The position numbers were made by a program, and so were the translations under genes. DNA of 45,298 bases, from positions 1 to 45,298 of the forward strand of contig CACEXE010000010.1 in the NCBI GenBank assembly GCA_902563435.1, in the 5' to 3' direction. Positions 8,350 to 16,933 of the stretch are shown one piece after another (position 1 is the stretch's first letter; each line of letters opens with the position of its first letter). The notes beneath the pieces are model-generated. The model had not been told where the DNA came from. It saw nothing but the letters and a program-made list of their open reading frames with translations, and ran no database searches. The DNA comes from an uncultured Pelagibacteraceae bacterium (lineage in GTDB: Bacteria > Pseudomonadota > Alphaproteobacteria > Pelagibacterales > Pelagibacteraceae).

Positions 8350-9322
8350 TTGATTTGCTTTCTATTAAAAATTTTCTAATATTTTTTGCAGGATACCCCA
8401 TCACCTTTGTATTTGAAGGAATATTTTTGATCACACCGCTACCACCTCCAATTTGTACATTATCACCAATTTTTAAGTGCCCAGAAATACCTGCTTGCCC
8501 ACCTATCAAAACTTTATTACCAATTGATGAACTACCAGCAAATCCAACCTGCGCAGTGATTATGCAATTTTTTCCTATTTTTACATTATGTGCAATGTGA
8601 ACTTGGTTATCTATAAAAGTACCATCTCCTATTATTGTGTTAGAAAGTGAGCCTCTATCAATAGTATTATTAGATCCAATTTCGACCTCATTACCTATTA
8701 TAACAGATCCAATGTGAGGGTAACGAATATTTTTTTTTTTACCTGGAAAAAAACCAAATCCTTTTTTTCCTATAATTGCACCATCGAGAATATTTGTGTT
8801 ATTTCCAACAATTGTATTTTTTATTAAAACATTACTTCCAATTTTGCAATTATTACCAATAGCAACATTTTGTTCTATTATTGTGTTATGTCCAATACTA
8901 CAATTTTTACCAATTTTAACATTTTCGCCTATTAGTATATTTTGGCCAGTTTTAAGTTTTATAAACTTACTTTTGTCAATTTTCTTTACACTTTTATCAA
9001 AATTATCATCTAGAGAATCTGGGTAAAATATTAAAGTTATCTTAGCCACTGATATCAAAACGTCATTTACTTCAATAGGTAATATTCTTTTAGGTAAAAT
9101 ATTTTTAAATTTTTTGTTAGTTATAACAAATTTAGCTTTAGTTTTTTTAACTGAGTTTAAATACTTTTTAGAGTGAAAAAAAGTTATATCTTTACTAGTA
9201 GCTTTATCTAAATCTTTTATATCCTCAATTATATAATTAATATTATTTTTTTTTAATTTTAAACTATCTAAAATATCATTAATCCTTACGTTGGTATTTT
9301 TTTTAAAAAAAATTTTTTTCAT
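8342..9322 (-). CDS. lpxD: UDP-3-O-acylglucosamine N-acyltransferase
   Basis: Third lipid A enzyme: adds a 3-hydroxyacyl chain to the 2-amino group of UDP-3-O-acylglucosamine. It has 326 residues. The N-terminal uridine-binding domain is followed by hexapeptide repeats (IGENVKIGKNCSIG and similar) from about 130 to 310. The active-site HIAHN motif is at 242-246, and the GFGFFPG block typical of LpxD is near 188-194. It overlaps skp by 4 bases and fabZ by 8 bases, so translation of skp, lpxD and fabZ is likely linked. Confidence 0.96.
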   Translation of the reverse strand: MKKIFFKKNTNVRINDILDSLKLKKNNINYIIEDIKDLDKATSKDITFFHSKKYLNSVKKTKAKFVITNKKFKNILPKRILPIEVNDVLISVAKITLIFYPDSLDDNFDKSVKKIDKSKFIKLKTGQNILIGENVKIGKNCSIGHNTIIEQNVAIGNNCKIGSNVLIKNTIVGNNTNILDGAIIGKKGFGFFPGKKKNIRYPHIGSVIIGNEVEIGSNNTIDRGSLSNTIIGDGTFIDNQVHIAHNVKIGKNCIITAQVGFAGSSSIGNKVLIGGQAGISGHLKIGDNVQIGGGSGVIKNIPSNTKVMGYPAKNIRKFLIESKSND

Positions 9323-9831
9323 TTGAAATTTAAAGTGCTCACCTTATTATTCAGTAATATAATTATATCATCAGTGATATCTAGGTTTTTCTTGCCAACA
9401 ATAATATTTTTTTTTGGAATGACTAATGATATAGAGTTTAAATCAACATATTCTGTTATAATTGGGTTTAAATGTTCTAATATTTTTTTAGTATTATTTA
9501 ATCTAATTGTATTTAAAGAATTCTGGGATATTTTTTTGTCCGATCTATATTGATTTATCTCTTTAGATAACGTGGAAAGTTTTTTTTCAAATTCACTTTT
9601 ATCTATGATATTTTGTTGAGCAATTAATTCTTTTTCTTTTTGAATTAAATTTTTTTCAATCTGTTTCTGATCAATTGAATATTTATTGCTAATTTCTTTT
9701 ATATATTTGTTTAATTCTTTTCCTACTTGAGATGTGTTTAATATAAAGTTCATATCTATGTAAGCTATTTGAGAATAAGAATTAATAGTAAAACTGAGAA
9801 AGATTATTAATATAGAAAAAAAAATTTTCAT
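9319..9831 (-). CDS. skp: Periplasmic chaperone Skp / OmpH family
   Basis: Periplasmic holdase that escorts unfolded outer-membrane proteins to the BAM complex. The ATG at 9831 gives 170 residues beginning with a signal peptide (MKIFFSILIIFLSF, likely cleaved after residue 20). It also places the start one base from the bamA stop. A longer frame from 9888 would run through the bamA end and hide the signal peptide. After the mature start QIAYIDMNFIL comes a Lys/Gln/Glu-rich coiled-coil region (about 50-110), as in the tentacle helices of Skp. Primary sequence is weakly conserved in this family, so the call rests on the fold pattern and the bamA-lpxD context. Confidence 0.85.
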   Translation of the reverse strand: MKIFFSILIIFLSFTINSYSQIAYIDMNFILNTSQVGKELNKYIKEISNKYSIDQKQIEKNLIQKEKELIAQQNIIDKSEFEKKLSTLSKEINQYRSDKKISQNSLNTIRLNNTKKILEHLNPIITEYVDLNSISLVIPKKNIIVGKKNLDITDDIIILLNNKVSTLNFK

Positions 9832-9832
9832 T

Positions 9833-12094
9833 TTAAAATGAAGTTCCAATTCTAAACCTAAATGTCTCTGTTGTATCAGATGGCTCACTAGTTAAAGGTA
9901 TTGCATATGAAAAAGATAGCGGACCTAAAACAGTGAACCAATTTACAGAGATGCCGGTAGCAGATCTGATACTGCTAGACTCTAGAGAGCTATCATAATC
10001 AACCTCTCTTATACTTGCTGCGTCAAGAAATAAGCTTAAATCAATATCATCATTAGCTGCAAATAAATTAGGCAGTGTGGTATTAAAGTTAACAGCTGAT
10101 GCATAATTCCCACCCACAAATTCATTACCATCTTTTGGACCAAATTTTCCAGACTCAAAACCACGCAATTTACTACTTGGAACATAAACTCTTCTAGAAA
10201 CTCTTACATCATCATCAATTGAATTCACAGCTTTTGCAAAAAATTTCGTAGAAAAAATTAAATTGTCTGTAATGGAAATATATTTTGAGTAGTTTAGAGT
10301 ATTTTCAATTGATAAATCATCTGAATAAATTGGAAGAACTTGCTCAAAACCAACTCTAAAACCATCTGTTGGTTGAAAATTTTGGTCTAATTTATTTAGA
10401 GTAAGCTTATAAGTTAGCAAGTTTTCAAGATAATCACCCTCTTGTTTTTTTTTATAATTTGATGCTGTTGATGAAGTTTCTAATTTTTCATAATAAGTGG
10501 ATATATCTAAATTGATAAACAAGTCTGAGTATTGCTCAAAACCTGTTCCAATAGCAAAACCAGTTCTTGATGTTTTAAAACCACTTGTGCTTAGGTTGTC
10601 GCTACTAGTACTTTCAATTATTGTGTTTAAAGAACGATCTGAATTTCTAAAATTTGGATTAACAACTGAAAATCTACCTTTAATTTGGTCCTCAGAGATA
10701 TTAAAATTAGTTGCAAGTTTGATTCCTTTTCCAAGATAATTATTTTCTTTTATACCTGCAGATATTGTGGCGCCTGAAGTACCAGTTCCAGCACCTGCAA
10801 ATATTTCACCACTTGGTGACTCTTCAACTGTTATATCAATTATTTTTTTTTGAGGATCATTAGGTGAATTAATTATATTACTTTCTACATTTCTAAAAAA
10901 ACCTCTGGATTTAATATTGGAAATAGATTTATCAAATAAAAATTTGTTAAAAGGATCTCCCTCATCAACTATAAGAGAATTTCTAATAACTTTTTCTTCT
11001 GTAATAAAATTTCCAATGATGTTAATTTGCTCGACAAAAAATTTATCTAAATCTTGAAAACTTAGGTCAATTTTAATTGAATTATTGTCAACAATAGTTA
11101 AATCATATTTAACATCTACAAATACAAATTCTTCTTGTAGAGATATTTTGTTAACTTTATCAATTATTTCTTCTAATTTTTTTTGTGAATATTTCTTTCC
11201 TTTTAAGTTTTGAGATATTGCATATATTTCATTAAAATTTTCTTTGTTAAAGTTATCTTCAAGATTTAAGTTAATGTCGCTAAAAAAATATTTTTTTCCC
11301 GAATCAATATTAAAAGTTAATTCAAAAAATTTATTATTTATATTTTTAGCATATGAAGATTTTATATTTACGTTGAAATAACCCCTATTTTTGTAATAAT
11401 TTAATAATAATTTCTCATCTAATTTAACTTTTTGCTCATTTAAATATTTATCTGAGGTAATAAATTTCCAAAATTTACCTTCCTCAGATCTAATAACATT
11501 TCTAAGTTTTGAATCCTTAAAAATCTTATTACCTTGAAAATTAATATTTTTAATTATTGCTCGTTCACCTAAATTAAAATTGTATATTAAATCTACAGAA
11601 TTGTTTATGTTATTAATTATTTTGACTTCAACGTCTGAAAAATAGAATCCATTCGACCTAGTTATATTTAATAATTTATTTTTTTGATCTTGAACATTAT
11701 TTATTAAATATGGATATTTTTCACTTTTTTTTGTTATTTCTTTTAACTGTCTTATAATTCTTTTATTTTTAATGCCTTTTATATCAATAGTTTGAATAAT
11801 CGGGTTTTCTAATATTTTTATTTTAAGTTCATTTTCAATAATTTCTATTTCAACATTTTTAAAATAGTCTGTTTCATAGAGTTTTTTTATAGCAATATTT
11901 AAATCATTAATATTAAGATCTATGCCTGTATCTAAACCAGAAAACATTAAAATAGTATCAACAGATAATCTTTTGTTACCTGTAATATTAATCACTTCAT
12001 ATTTTTCGGCCTTAAGAAGTGTAACTCCTGCAAATAAGTAAATTAACAAAAATATAGATAAATTATTTAATATTTTTTTTGTAAATTTTTTCAT
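9833..12094 (-). CDS. bamA: Outer membrane protein assembly factor BamA (Omp85)
   Basis: Central pore of the BAM complex, which inserts beta-barrel proteins into the outer membrane. The 753 residues begin with a signal peptide (to about residue 30, LLKAEKYEV). Roughly five POTRA repeats follow, to about 350 (for example INITGNKRLSVDTI, NIIGNFITEEKVI). A C-terminal barrel of about 380 residues ends in aromatic Phe, as expected for BAM substrates. The conserved SSKLRGFESGKFGPKDG stretch carries the loop-6 VRGF/Y-type motif. The start overlaps the dxr end by 32 bases, unusually long; no later Met gives a proper signal peptide. rseP, usual between dxr and bamA, is missing. Confidence 0.95.
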   Translation of the reverse strand: MKKFTKKILNNLSIFLLIYLFAGVTLLKAEKYEVINITGNKRLSVDTILMFSGLDTGIDLNINDLNIAIKKLYETDYFKNVEIEIIENELKIKILENPIIQTIDIKGIKNKRIIRQLKEITKKSEKYPYLINNVQDQKNKLLNITRSNGFYFSDVEVKIINNINNSVDLIYNFNLGERAIIKNINFQGNKIFKDSKLRNVIRSEEGKFWKFITSDKYLNEQKVKLDEKLLLNYYKNRGYFNVNIKSSYAKNINNKFFELTFNIDSGKKYFFSDINLNLEDNFNKENFNEIYAISQNLKGKKYSQKKLEEIIDKVNKISLQEEFVFVDVKYDLTIVDNNSIKIDLSFQDLDKFFVEQINIIGNFITEEKVIRNSLIVDEGDPFNKFLFDKSISNIKSRGFFRNVESNIINSPNDPQKKIIDITVEESPSGEIFAGAGTGTSGATISAGIKENNYLGKGIKLATNFNISEDQIKGRFSVVNPNFRNSDRSLNTIIESTSSDNLSTSGFKTSRTGFAIGTGFEQYSDLFINLDISTYYEKLETSSTASNYKKKQEGDYLENLLTYKLTLNKLDQNFQPTDGFRVGFEQVLPIYSDDLSIENTLNYSKYISITDNLIFSTKFFAKAVNSIDDDVRVSRRVYVPSSKLRGFESGKFGPKDGNEFVGGNYASAVNFNTTLPNLFAANDDIDLSLFLDAASIREVDYDSSLESSSIRSATGISVNWFTVLGPLSFSYAIPLTSEPSDTTETFRFRIGTSF

Positions 12095-13256
12095 TTATGT
12101 TTATTTTCTTATCAATATATTTTTTAACTCTATCTACCATATTTTTTATTTCATTTATATTTTTTGGACTAGTATTATAGAATTTAGTAAAATAAGGCTT
12201 TTTCAATAATAATAATAGCAATTTGTGAATTGAAAAATAAGATATAGAATTTTTCAAATATAAATTAACTAATTCATCATTAATTGTAACTAAAATTATT
12301 TCAAAATATGTATCATTAAAATTGTTATTAATTATTTTAAGCAAAGGAAAATTTTTTAATTTTGGTTTAATAAAATTTATTTTATTTAAAATCGAATAAT
12401 TAAAATTATTGTTGTATGCAAAATTATCATTTTTTGGATTTAAAAAATTAACAATAGGTATCTCCATAGTTGTATTATGGGCAAGAAATTTTGTTAGGCC
12501 GTTTTTAAAATCGACTATCGCATGAATATAAGATTTAGGGTGAATTAAAATTTCAAAGCGATTGATTTTTAAATTAAAGATTTTTTTTGCTTCTATTACC
12601 TCAAATATTTTATTCATCATTGTAGCCGAGTCTATAGAAATTTTTTTTCCCATTTTCCAGTTAGGATGTTTTAGAGCTTCTTTTGGATTAATATTTTTAA
12701 TATCATTTAGATTTTTGTTTAAAAATGGTCCACCAGATGCTGTTAAATATATTTTTTTAATATTATTTTTGTTTTCTGATTTTAATAATGACCATATAGA
12801 AAAATGTTCTGAATCAAGTGGAATGAATTTTGTATTATATTTTTTTAATTCTTTACTAATAAATTTCCAACCGCAAATTATTGATTCTTTGTTTGCTATT
12901 CCTAAATTTTCAACATGCTTAATAATATTTAATGTTGGCTCCATTCCATCTATTCCTGATATTGCACTTATTCCAAAATTAATTTTTTTTCTTTCGTCCT
13001 TTAATGCTTCCTTAACATTGAAATAAACCTTAATTTTTTTTTTTTTAAATTTTGAGGAATATTTTTTGTAATTATTTTTATCAAATATAACTATTTTTTT
13101 TACGTTATACTTTAAAGCTTGCTGATAAATTTTTTTAATTTTTTTATTTGTTGTTAAAAGTTTAATTTTATATTTATTCTTATTTTTGTTAATAATTTTT
13201 AATGTTGTATCCCCAATTGATCCCGTTGAACCTAATAATATTAAATCTTTTGTCAT
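12063..13256 (-). CDS. dxr: 1-deoxy-D-xylulose 5-phosphate reductoisomerase
   Basis: Second enzyme of the MEP isoprenoid pathway; it converts DXP to MEP with NADPH. Its isoprenoid product chain feeds the neighbouring uppS. The protein has 397 residues. The NADPH-binding GSTGSIG is at 9-15. The metal ligands are visible as Asp148, Ser149 and Glu150 in LDSEHFS, with Glu219 in the SIDSATMMNKIFE block. SGGPF and HPNWKMGKK are also conserved. The coding strand contains a run of 13 A at 13034-13046, encoding four Lys codons without breaking the frame. The C-terminus is Lys/Asn/Ile-rich and overlaps bamA. Confidence 0.95.
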   Translation of the reverse strand: MTKDLILLGSTGSIGDTTLKIINKNKNKYKIKLLTTNKKIKKIYQQALKYNVKKIVIFDKNNYKKYSSKFKKKKIKVYFNVKEALKDERKKINFGISAISGIDGMEPTLNIIKHVENLGIANKESIICGWKFISKELKKYNTKFIPLDSEHFSIWSLLKSENKNNIKKIYLTASGGPFLNKNLNDIKNINPKEALKHPNWKMGKKISIDSATMMNKIFEVIEAKKIFNLKINRFEILIHPKSYIHAIVDFKNGLTKFLAHNTTMEIPIVNFLNPKNDNFAYNNNFNYSILNKINFIKPKLKNFPLLKIINNNFNDTYFEIILVTINDELVNLYLKNSISYFSIHKLLLLLLKKPYFTKFYNTSPKNINEIKNMVDRVKKYIDKKININEKIYKKNIK

Positions 13257-13257
13257 T

Positions 13258-13917
13258 TTAAGATGTTATAATAATTAAAATTATACTAAATGGTAAAGCT
13301 AATAAGATGCCATCTATTCTATCCAAAATACCCCCGTGACCAGGCAAAATATTACCTGTATCTTTTAATTTGGCCATTCGTTTTAAGTAAGAAATAGATA
13401 GATCTCCTATCTGAGAAATGAACGATATTAAAATTATAAATAAAAATATGTTTAAATTTATATATATAAAATCATTTAAAAATTTATATACAATAAATCC
13501 ACATAATAGTGCAAAAATGAAAGATCCAATTAATCCAGAGAAAGTTTTTTTTGGACTAATTGATGTAAGTTTTTTTCCACCAATAATTTTACCAAAAACA
13601 TATCCTCCAATATCCGTTGATATACAAATTATTAAAATAAAAAATAATGTATATTTATTATTTTCAAAAGATCCATTTAGATAATAAATAATTGCTAGAG
13701 TAAAATAGCCCATATAAAAAGTTGATAGAATTATAGCTACAAAAGTAATTTTTTTTTTATTTTTGTATATTTTTTTTAATATTTTTGAAAATTCATCTAA
13801 TGCAATAAAATTTAAAAAAAATAGTAACAAATATAAAAAATAAGAATTTATAAAAGAAAAAAAAATAGTTATTAATAGAAAAAGGGAAGTAAGAATTCTT
13901 TTTTTAAGTTCACTCAT
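13258..13917 (-). CDS. cdsA: Phosphatidate cytidylyltransferase
   Basis: Inner-membrane enzyme that makes CDP-diacylglycerol from phosphatidic acid and CTP, the branch point for bacterial phospholipids. At 219 residues it is on the short side (many homologs are 260-280). Several hydrophobic helices are present. The C-terminal signature is intact: SYLKRMAKLKDTGNILPGHG, followed by GGILDRIDG, ending near residue 203. Its start overlaps the uppS end by 4 bases and its end lies one base from dxr, in the usual uppS-cdsA-dxr order. Confidence 0.93.
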   Translation of the reverse strand: MSELKKRILTSLFLLITIFFSFINSYFLYLLLFFLNFIALDEFSKILKKIYKNKKKITFVAIILSTFYMGYFTLAIIYYLNGSFENNKYTLFFILIICISTDIGGYVFGKIIGGKKLTSISPKKTFSGLIGSFIFALLCGFIVYKFLNDFIYINLNIFLFIILISFISQIGDLSISYLKRMAKLKDTGNILPGHGGILDRIDGILLALPFSIILIIITS

Positions 13918-14594
13918 TTAATGCCACCAAAATTTCTTCTCATACTTTTAAATTTTATTATTATTTTTTGAAAATCTTTTTTATTAAAATCCGGCCATAA
14001 TTTTTTAATAAAAAATATCTCTGTGTATGATGATTGCCAAAGTAAAAAGTTACTAAGTCTAAACCTATTTCCAGTTCTAATTAATACTTCAGGATCAGGT
14101 ATTTCTTTGGTGTATAAGTTTTTTGAAATATTTTTTTCATTTACTTTATTAGATGAGTTTAACAGTTTTTTTATTGCTGTAACAATTTCCTCTTTAGATC
14201 CGTAATTAAGTGCAAGATTAATTTGAATAGCATTATTATTTTTTGTAATTTTTTCAGCATTTTTAAGTTTCTTTTTCAATGAATTAGGAAATTTATTAAT
14301 ATTACCAATAATTTTTAGTTTAATATTTTTTTTTGCCAATTTATTAAATTGCTCATCTACATATTTCTCTAAAAGATAAATTAAAAATAAAATTTCTTTT
14401 TTTGGTCTTTTCCAATTTTCTGTAGAAAAGGTATATAATGTTAAATGTTTAATTTTATTAAAAATTGCAGCTTCGATTATCTTTTCTACTACTTTAACAC
14501 CCTGTGCATGTCCGTAATTTCTTGATTTTTTCTTTCTAATTCCCCATCTGCCATTTCCATCCATAATAATGGCAACATGTTTTGGTGAATTCAT
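13914..14594 (-). CDS. uppS: Undecaprenyl diphosphate synthase (cis-prenyltransferase)
   Basis: Builds C55 undecaprenyl diphosphate, the lipid carrier for peptidoglycan and LPS units, from farnesyl diphosphate and IPP. It has 226 residues. The N-terminal HVAIIMDGNGRWG holds the catalytic Asp12, and the GHAQGVKVVEKII and LTLYTFSTENWKRP blocks follow. The C-terminal RTGNRFRLSNFLLWQSSYTE substrate-binding segment is complete. It is joined to frr and cdsA by 4-base overlaps. Products other than C55 are possible in this family, but the context supports the cell-wall role. Confidence 0.96.
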   Translation of the reverse strand: MNSPKHVAIIMDGNGRWGIRKKKSRNYGHAQGVKVVEKIIEAAIFNKIKHLTLYTFSTENWKRPKKEILFLIYLLEKYVDEQFNKLAKKNIKLKIIGNINKFPNSLKKKLKNAEKITKNNNAIQINLALNYGSKEEIVTAIKKLLNSSNKVNEKNISKNLYTKEIPDPEVLIRTGNRFRLSNFLLWQSSYTEIFFIKKLWPDFNKKDFQKIIIKFKSMRRNFGGIK

Positions 14595-15142
14595 ATAGTC
14601 ATTATTTCTTTTTCTTTTATTTTAACTCTCTCATCAATAATTTTGATTTGTTCATCTGTAGCATCTTGGATAATTTTTTCTTTTTTTTTTAAATCATCCT
14701 CTGAAATATTTTTATCCTTTAATAATTTTTTGAGCTCATCATTTGCTTCACGCCTAATATTTCTAATAGAAATTTTACACTTCTCACCCATTGATTTTAT
14801 AATCTTTTTTATTTCAGATCTTCTCTCCTCACTTAAATCTGGGACGGGCAATCTAATTAATTGTCCATCTATTTGTGGATTTAGACCTAATTCTGATTTT
14901 TTAATTGCTGAATCAATCAAGGGTACATTATTTAAATCCCATACTTGGATATTAATACTTCTAGGTTCAGGTGCTGTGATACTGCCTAATTGATTTATTG
15001 GCATTTTTTGACCATAAACATCAACTTTAATAATATCTAACATGTTAGCATTCGCTCTTCCTGTCCTTAATGAGCTTAACTCTTGTTGAAATACTTCATA
15101 AGTTTTTAGCATTTTGCTCTTATATTTACTATCTTCAAACAT
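14591..15142 (-). CDS. frr: Ribosome recycling factor
   Basis: Splits post-termination ribosomes together with EF-G. Its 183 residues match the family closely. The conserved segments are LSSLRTGRANANMLD (22-36), SITAPEPRSINIQ, RLPVPDLSEERR, and the helix-rich C-terminus beginning RNIRREANDE. The start codon shares one base with the tsf stop (TAATG), so there is no space for pyrH, which normally lies between tsf and frr in proteobacteria. It overlaps uppS by 4 bases. Confidence 0.97.
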   Translation of the reverse strand: MFEDSKYKSKMLKTYEVFQQELSSLRTGRANANMLDIIKVDVYGQKMPINQLGSITAPEPRSINIQVWDLNNVPLIDSAIKKSELGLNPQIDGQLIRLPVPDLSEERRSEIKKIIKSMGEKCKISIRNIRREANDELKKLLKDKNISEDDLKKKEKIIQDATDEQIKIIDERVKIKEKEIMTI

Positions 15143-15993
15143 TATTCGCCTATTTTTAGTCTTATAAACTCGTTAATTTTTAATTCAGGCATATCCATAT
15201 TTTTTATTACATCTTTAACTTTTAATTTAGGGTCCATAACCCAATCCTGGCTTAACAAACTATTGTCATCTTTAAATTTATTAATTTTACCTAAACTAAT
15301 TTTTTTTGCAATTTCTTCAGGTTTACCAGATGTTTTTAATTCTTCGGCTATTAATTCAACTTCTTTATCAACTATTTCTTGTTTTATTTTATCTGAAGAT
15401 AGTGCAATTGGGTTTGAGGCCGCAATGTGCATTGATAATTGTTTACCGAATAAATCAATCTTTTCAGATTTTTCAGTTACATTCAAAGAAATTATTACTA
15501 CCAACTTTGAAACATTATCTTTAATTATAGAATGCTGATATGAAAAATTTTTTGATTTGTCGTTACATATTGTTTTCAATCTACCTATTGTGATTTTTTC
15601 GCCAATTTTTGCAATCAAAGCTACCAAATTTTCATCTACAGTCTTATTATTCTTCATCTTAGATTTTTTTAATTCATCAAAATTTGAAGAATTTGCATTG
15701 TTTAATTCACTTAATTCTTTAACAAATTCTATAAAATCCTCATTTTTTGCAACAAAGTCTGTTTCACAGTTAACCTCAATTAAAGATTTTTTTGTTTCGT
15801 CTCCTGAAACTGCAATTACACCCTCTGAAGCATTTCTATCCATTTTTTTTGAAGCCTTAGCTATTCCTTTAATTCTTAAAATCTCTGCTGCTTTATCCAA
15901 ATCACCATTTGATTCCTTTAGAGCAGCATTACAATCTTTAAATCCCGCGCCAGTAGATTTTCTTAATTGCTTAACTTTTTCAATATCACTCAT
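15142..15993 (-). CDS. tsf: Elongation factor Ts
   Basis: Nucleotide exchange factor for EF-Tu. It has 283 residues. The UBA-like N-terminus ([20 protein letters not shown], followed by [13 protein letters not shown]) and the core motif [12 protein letters not shown] (about 75-86) are diagnostic. The [11 protein letters not shown] stretch in the C-terminal dimerisation half is also present. It follows rpsB after 27 bases, with an AAGG ribosome-binding sequence about 8 bases before the ATG. The rpsB-tsf pair is the normal arrangement and may share S2-dependent control through the rpsB leader. Confidence 0.97.
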   Translation of the reverse strand: MSDIEKVKQLRKSTGAGFKDCNAALKESNGDLDKAAEILRIKGIAKASKKMDRNASEGVIAVSGDETKKSLIEVNCETDFVAKNEDFIEFVKELSELNNANSSNFDELKKSKMKNNKTVDENLVALIAKIGEKITIGRLKTICNDKSKNFSYQHSIIKDNVSKLVVIISLNVTEKSEKIDLFGKQLSMHIAASNPIALSSDKIKQEIVDKEVELIAEELKTSGKPEEIAKKISLGKINKFKDDNSLLSQDWVMDPKLKVKDVIKNMDMPELKINEFIRLKIGE

Positions 15994-16020
15994 TTCAATA
16001 CCTTGTAATTATTTAAAGAT

Positions 16021-16806
16021 TTAATTTAGCTTTGTCTCAGATTTTATTTCACTTGAAATTTCTTTCTTTGAAAGTTCATTTTGTTTTTCAGCAGAATCTG
16101 TTTCTAAACTTGATAATTTTGATTCTTTTTTCGCGTTCACTATAGTTTCATTAAGTAGTGAACAATACAAATCAATTGATCTTCTGGCATCATCGTTTCC
16201 TGGTATAGGAAAATCAATACCGTCAGGATTTGAGTTTGTGTCTAAAACTGCAATTATCGGTATTCCTAGTTTAATGGATTCTTTAATGGCTAATGATTCG
16301 TAGTTTGTATCAATTATAAAAACAAGATCTGGAATTTTTTTCATACTTGATATTCCACCTAATGATCTTTGCAATTTATCTCTTTGACCACTCATTTTTA
16401 AAAGTTCTTTTTTTGTGAAACCTCTATTTTCAGATTTAAGATCAGTGTTAATTTTATCTAATTTTTTAATTGAATTTGATATAGTACCCCAATTAGTAAG
16501 CATTCCACCTAACCATCTATAATTTACATAATATTGATCAGTTTCATTTGCTAACTCAGCTATTGCCTCTGAGGCCTGCTTCTTGGTAGATATAAATAAT
16601 ATTTTTCCACCAGTTGCAATTGTTGAGTAGACTTTTTCTAAGGCAACTTTGGTTAATTCTAATGTTTGAGTTAGATCTATTATATGAATAGAATCTCTTT
16701 TGCCAAAGATAAATTTTTTCATTTTTGGATTCCATCTCAAAGTTTTGTGACCAAGATGAACTCCAGCCTCTAATAATTGCTCAATTGTAAAGTTAGGTAT
16801 TTTCAT
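16021..16806 (-). CDS. rpsB: 30S ribosomal protein S2
   Basis: Small-subunit ribosomal protein. Of 261 residues, the first ~225 form the conserved S2 domain: TIEQLLEAGVHLGHKTLRWN at the start, then KKQASEAIAELA, WLGGMLTNW and IPIIAVLDTNSNP. The remaining ~35 residues form a Lys/Glu/Ser-rich tail without obvious homology in E. coli S2. The ATG is preceded by GGGA within a predicted hairpin (16814-16854). It is the first gene of the long rpsB-to-lpxB block, 124 bases after the dnaE stop, so a promoter is expected in that gap although none is clear. Confidence 0.97.
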   Translation of the reverse strand: MKIPNFTIEQLLEAGVHLGHKTLRWNPKMKKFIFGKRDSIHIIDLTQTLELTKVALEKVYSTIATGGKILFISTKKQASEAIAELANETDQYYVNYRWLGGMLTNWGTISNSIKKLDKINTDLKSENRGFTKKELLKMSGQRDKLQRSLGGISSMKKIPDLVFIIDTNYESLAIKESIKLGIPIIAVLDTNSNPDGIDFPIPGNDDARRSIDLYCSLLNETIVNAKKESKLSSLETDSAEKQNELSKKEISSEIKSETKLN

Positions 16807-16813
16807 ATTTTTT

Positions 16814-16854
16814 CCCGGTTATGCCACCACAATTGCTGCCTAAAAAGGACCGGA
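16814..16854 (-). promoter_or_regulatory. Possible structured rpsB leader sequestering the ribosome binding site
   Basis: In the transcript, UCCGGU (16854-16849) can pair with ACCGGG (16819-16814): five Watson-Crick pairs and one G-U, enclosing 29 bases. The 3' arm contains the GGG of the only Shine-Dalgarno-like sequence before the rpsB ATG at 16806. S2 is known to control its own operon through the leader in gammaproteobacteria. Here a comparable role is inferred only from stem position and its GC content in an AT-rich gap. No promoter was placed with confidence. Confidence 0.35.
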
Positions 16855-16902
16855 GGTATAAAACCAGAAATTGTGTGCGTGTTAATTTACGAAACTAATT
16901 AC

Positions 16903-16933
16903 AAAAAAAATAAAAAAAAACAAGTTTTTTTTA
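16903..16933 (-). terminator. Candidate AU-type intrinsic terminator after dnaE
   Basis: Directly at the dnaE stop the transcript reads eight A (two from the UAA), then CUUG, nine U, one A and eight U. The A-run and U-run can form an all A-U stem closed by a CUUG tetraloop, followed by a second U-tract. It is weak by GC-rich standards, but it is the only such element in the gap and it lies at the expected boundary between the nuo-dnaE and rpsB blocks. Confidence 0.42.

Noticed and set aside
9832..9888. Longer skp start at 9888
   Set aside because: The extra 19 residues overlap the bamA barrel end and precede a clear signal peptide that begins at the ATG at 9831.
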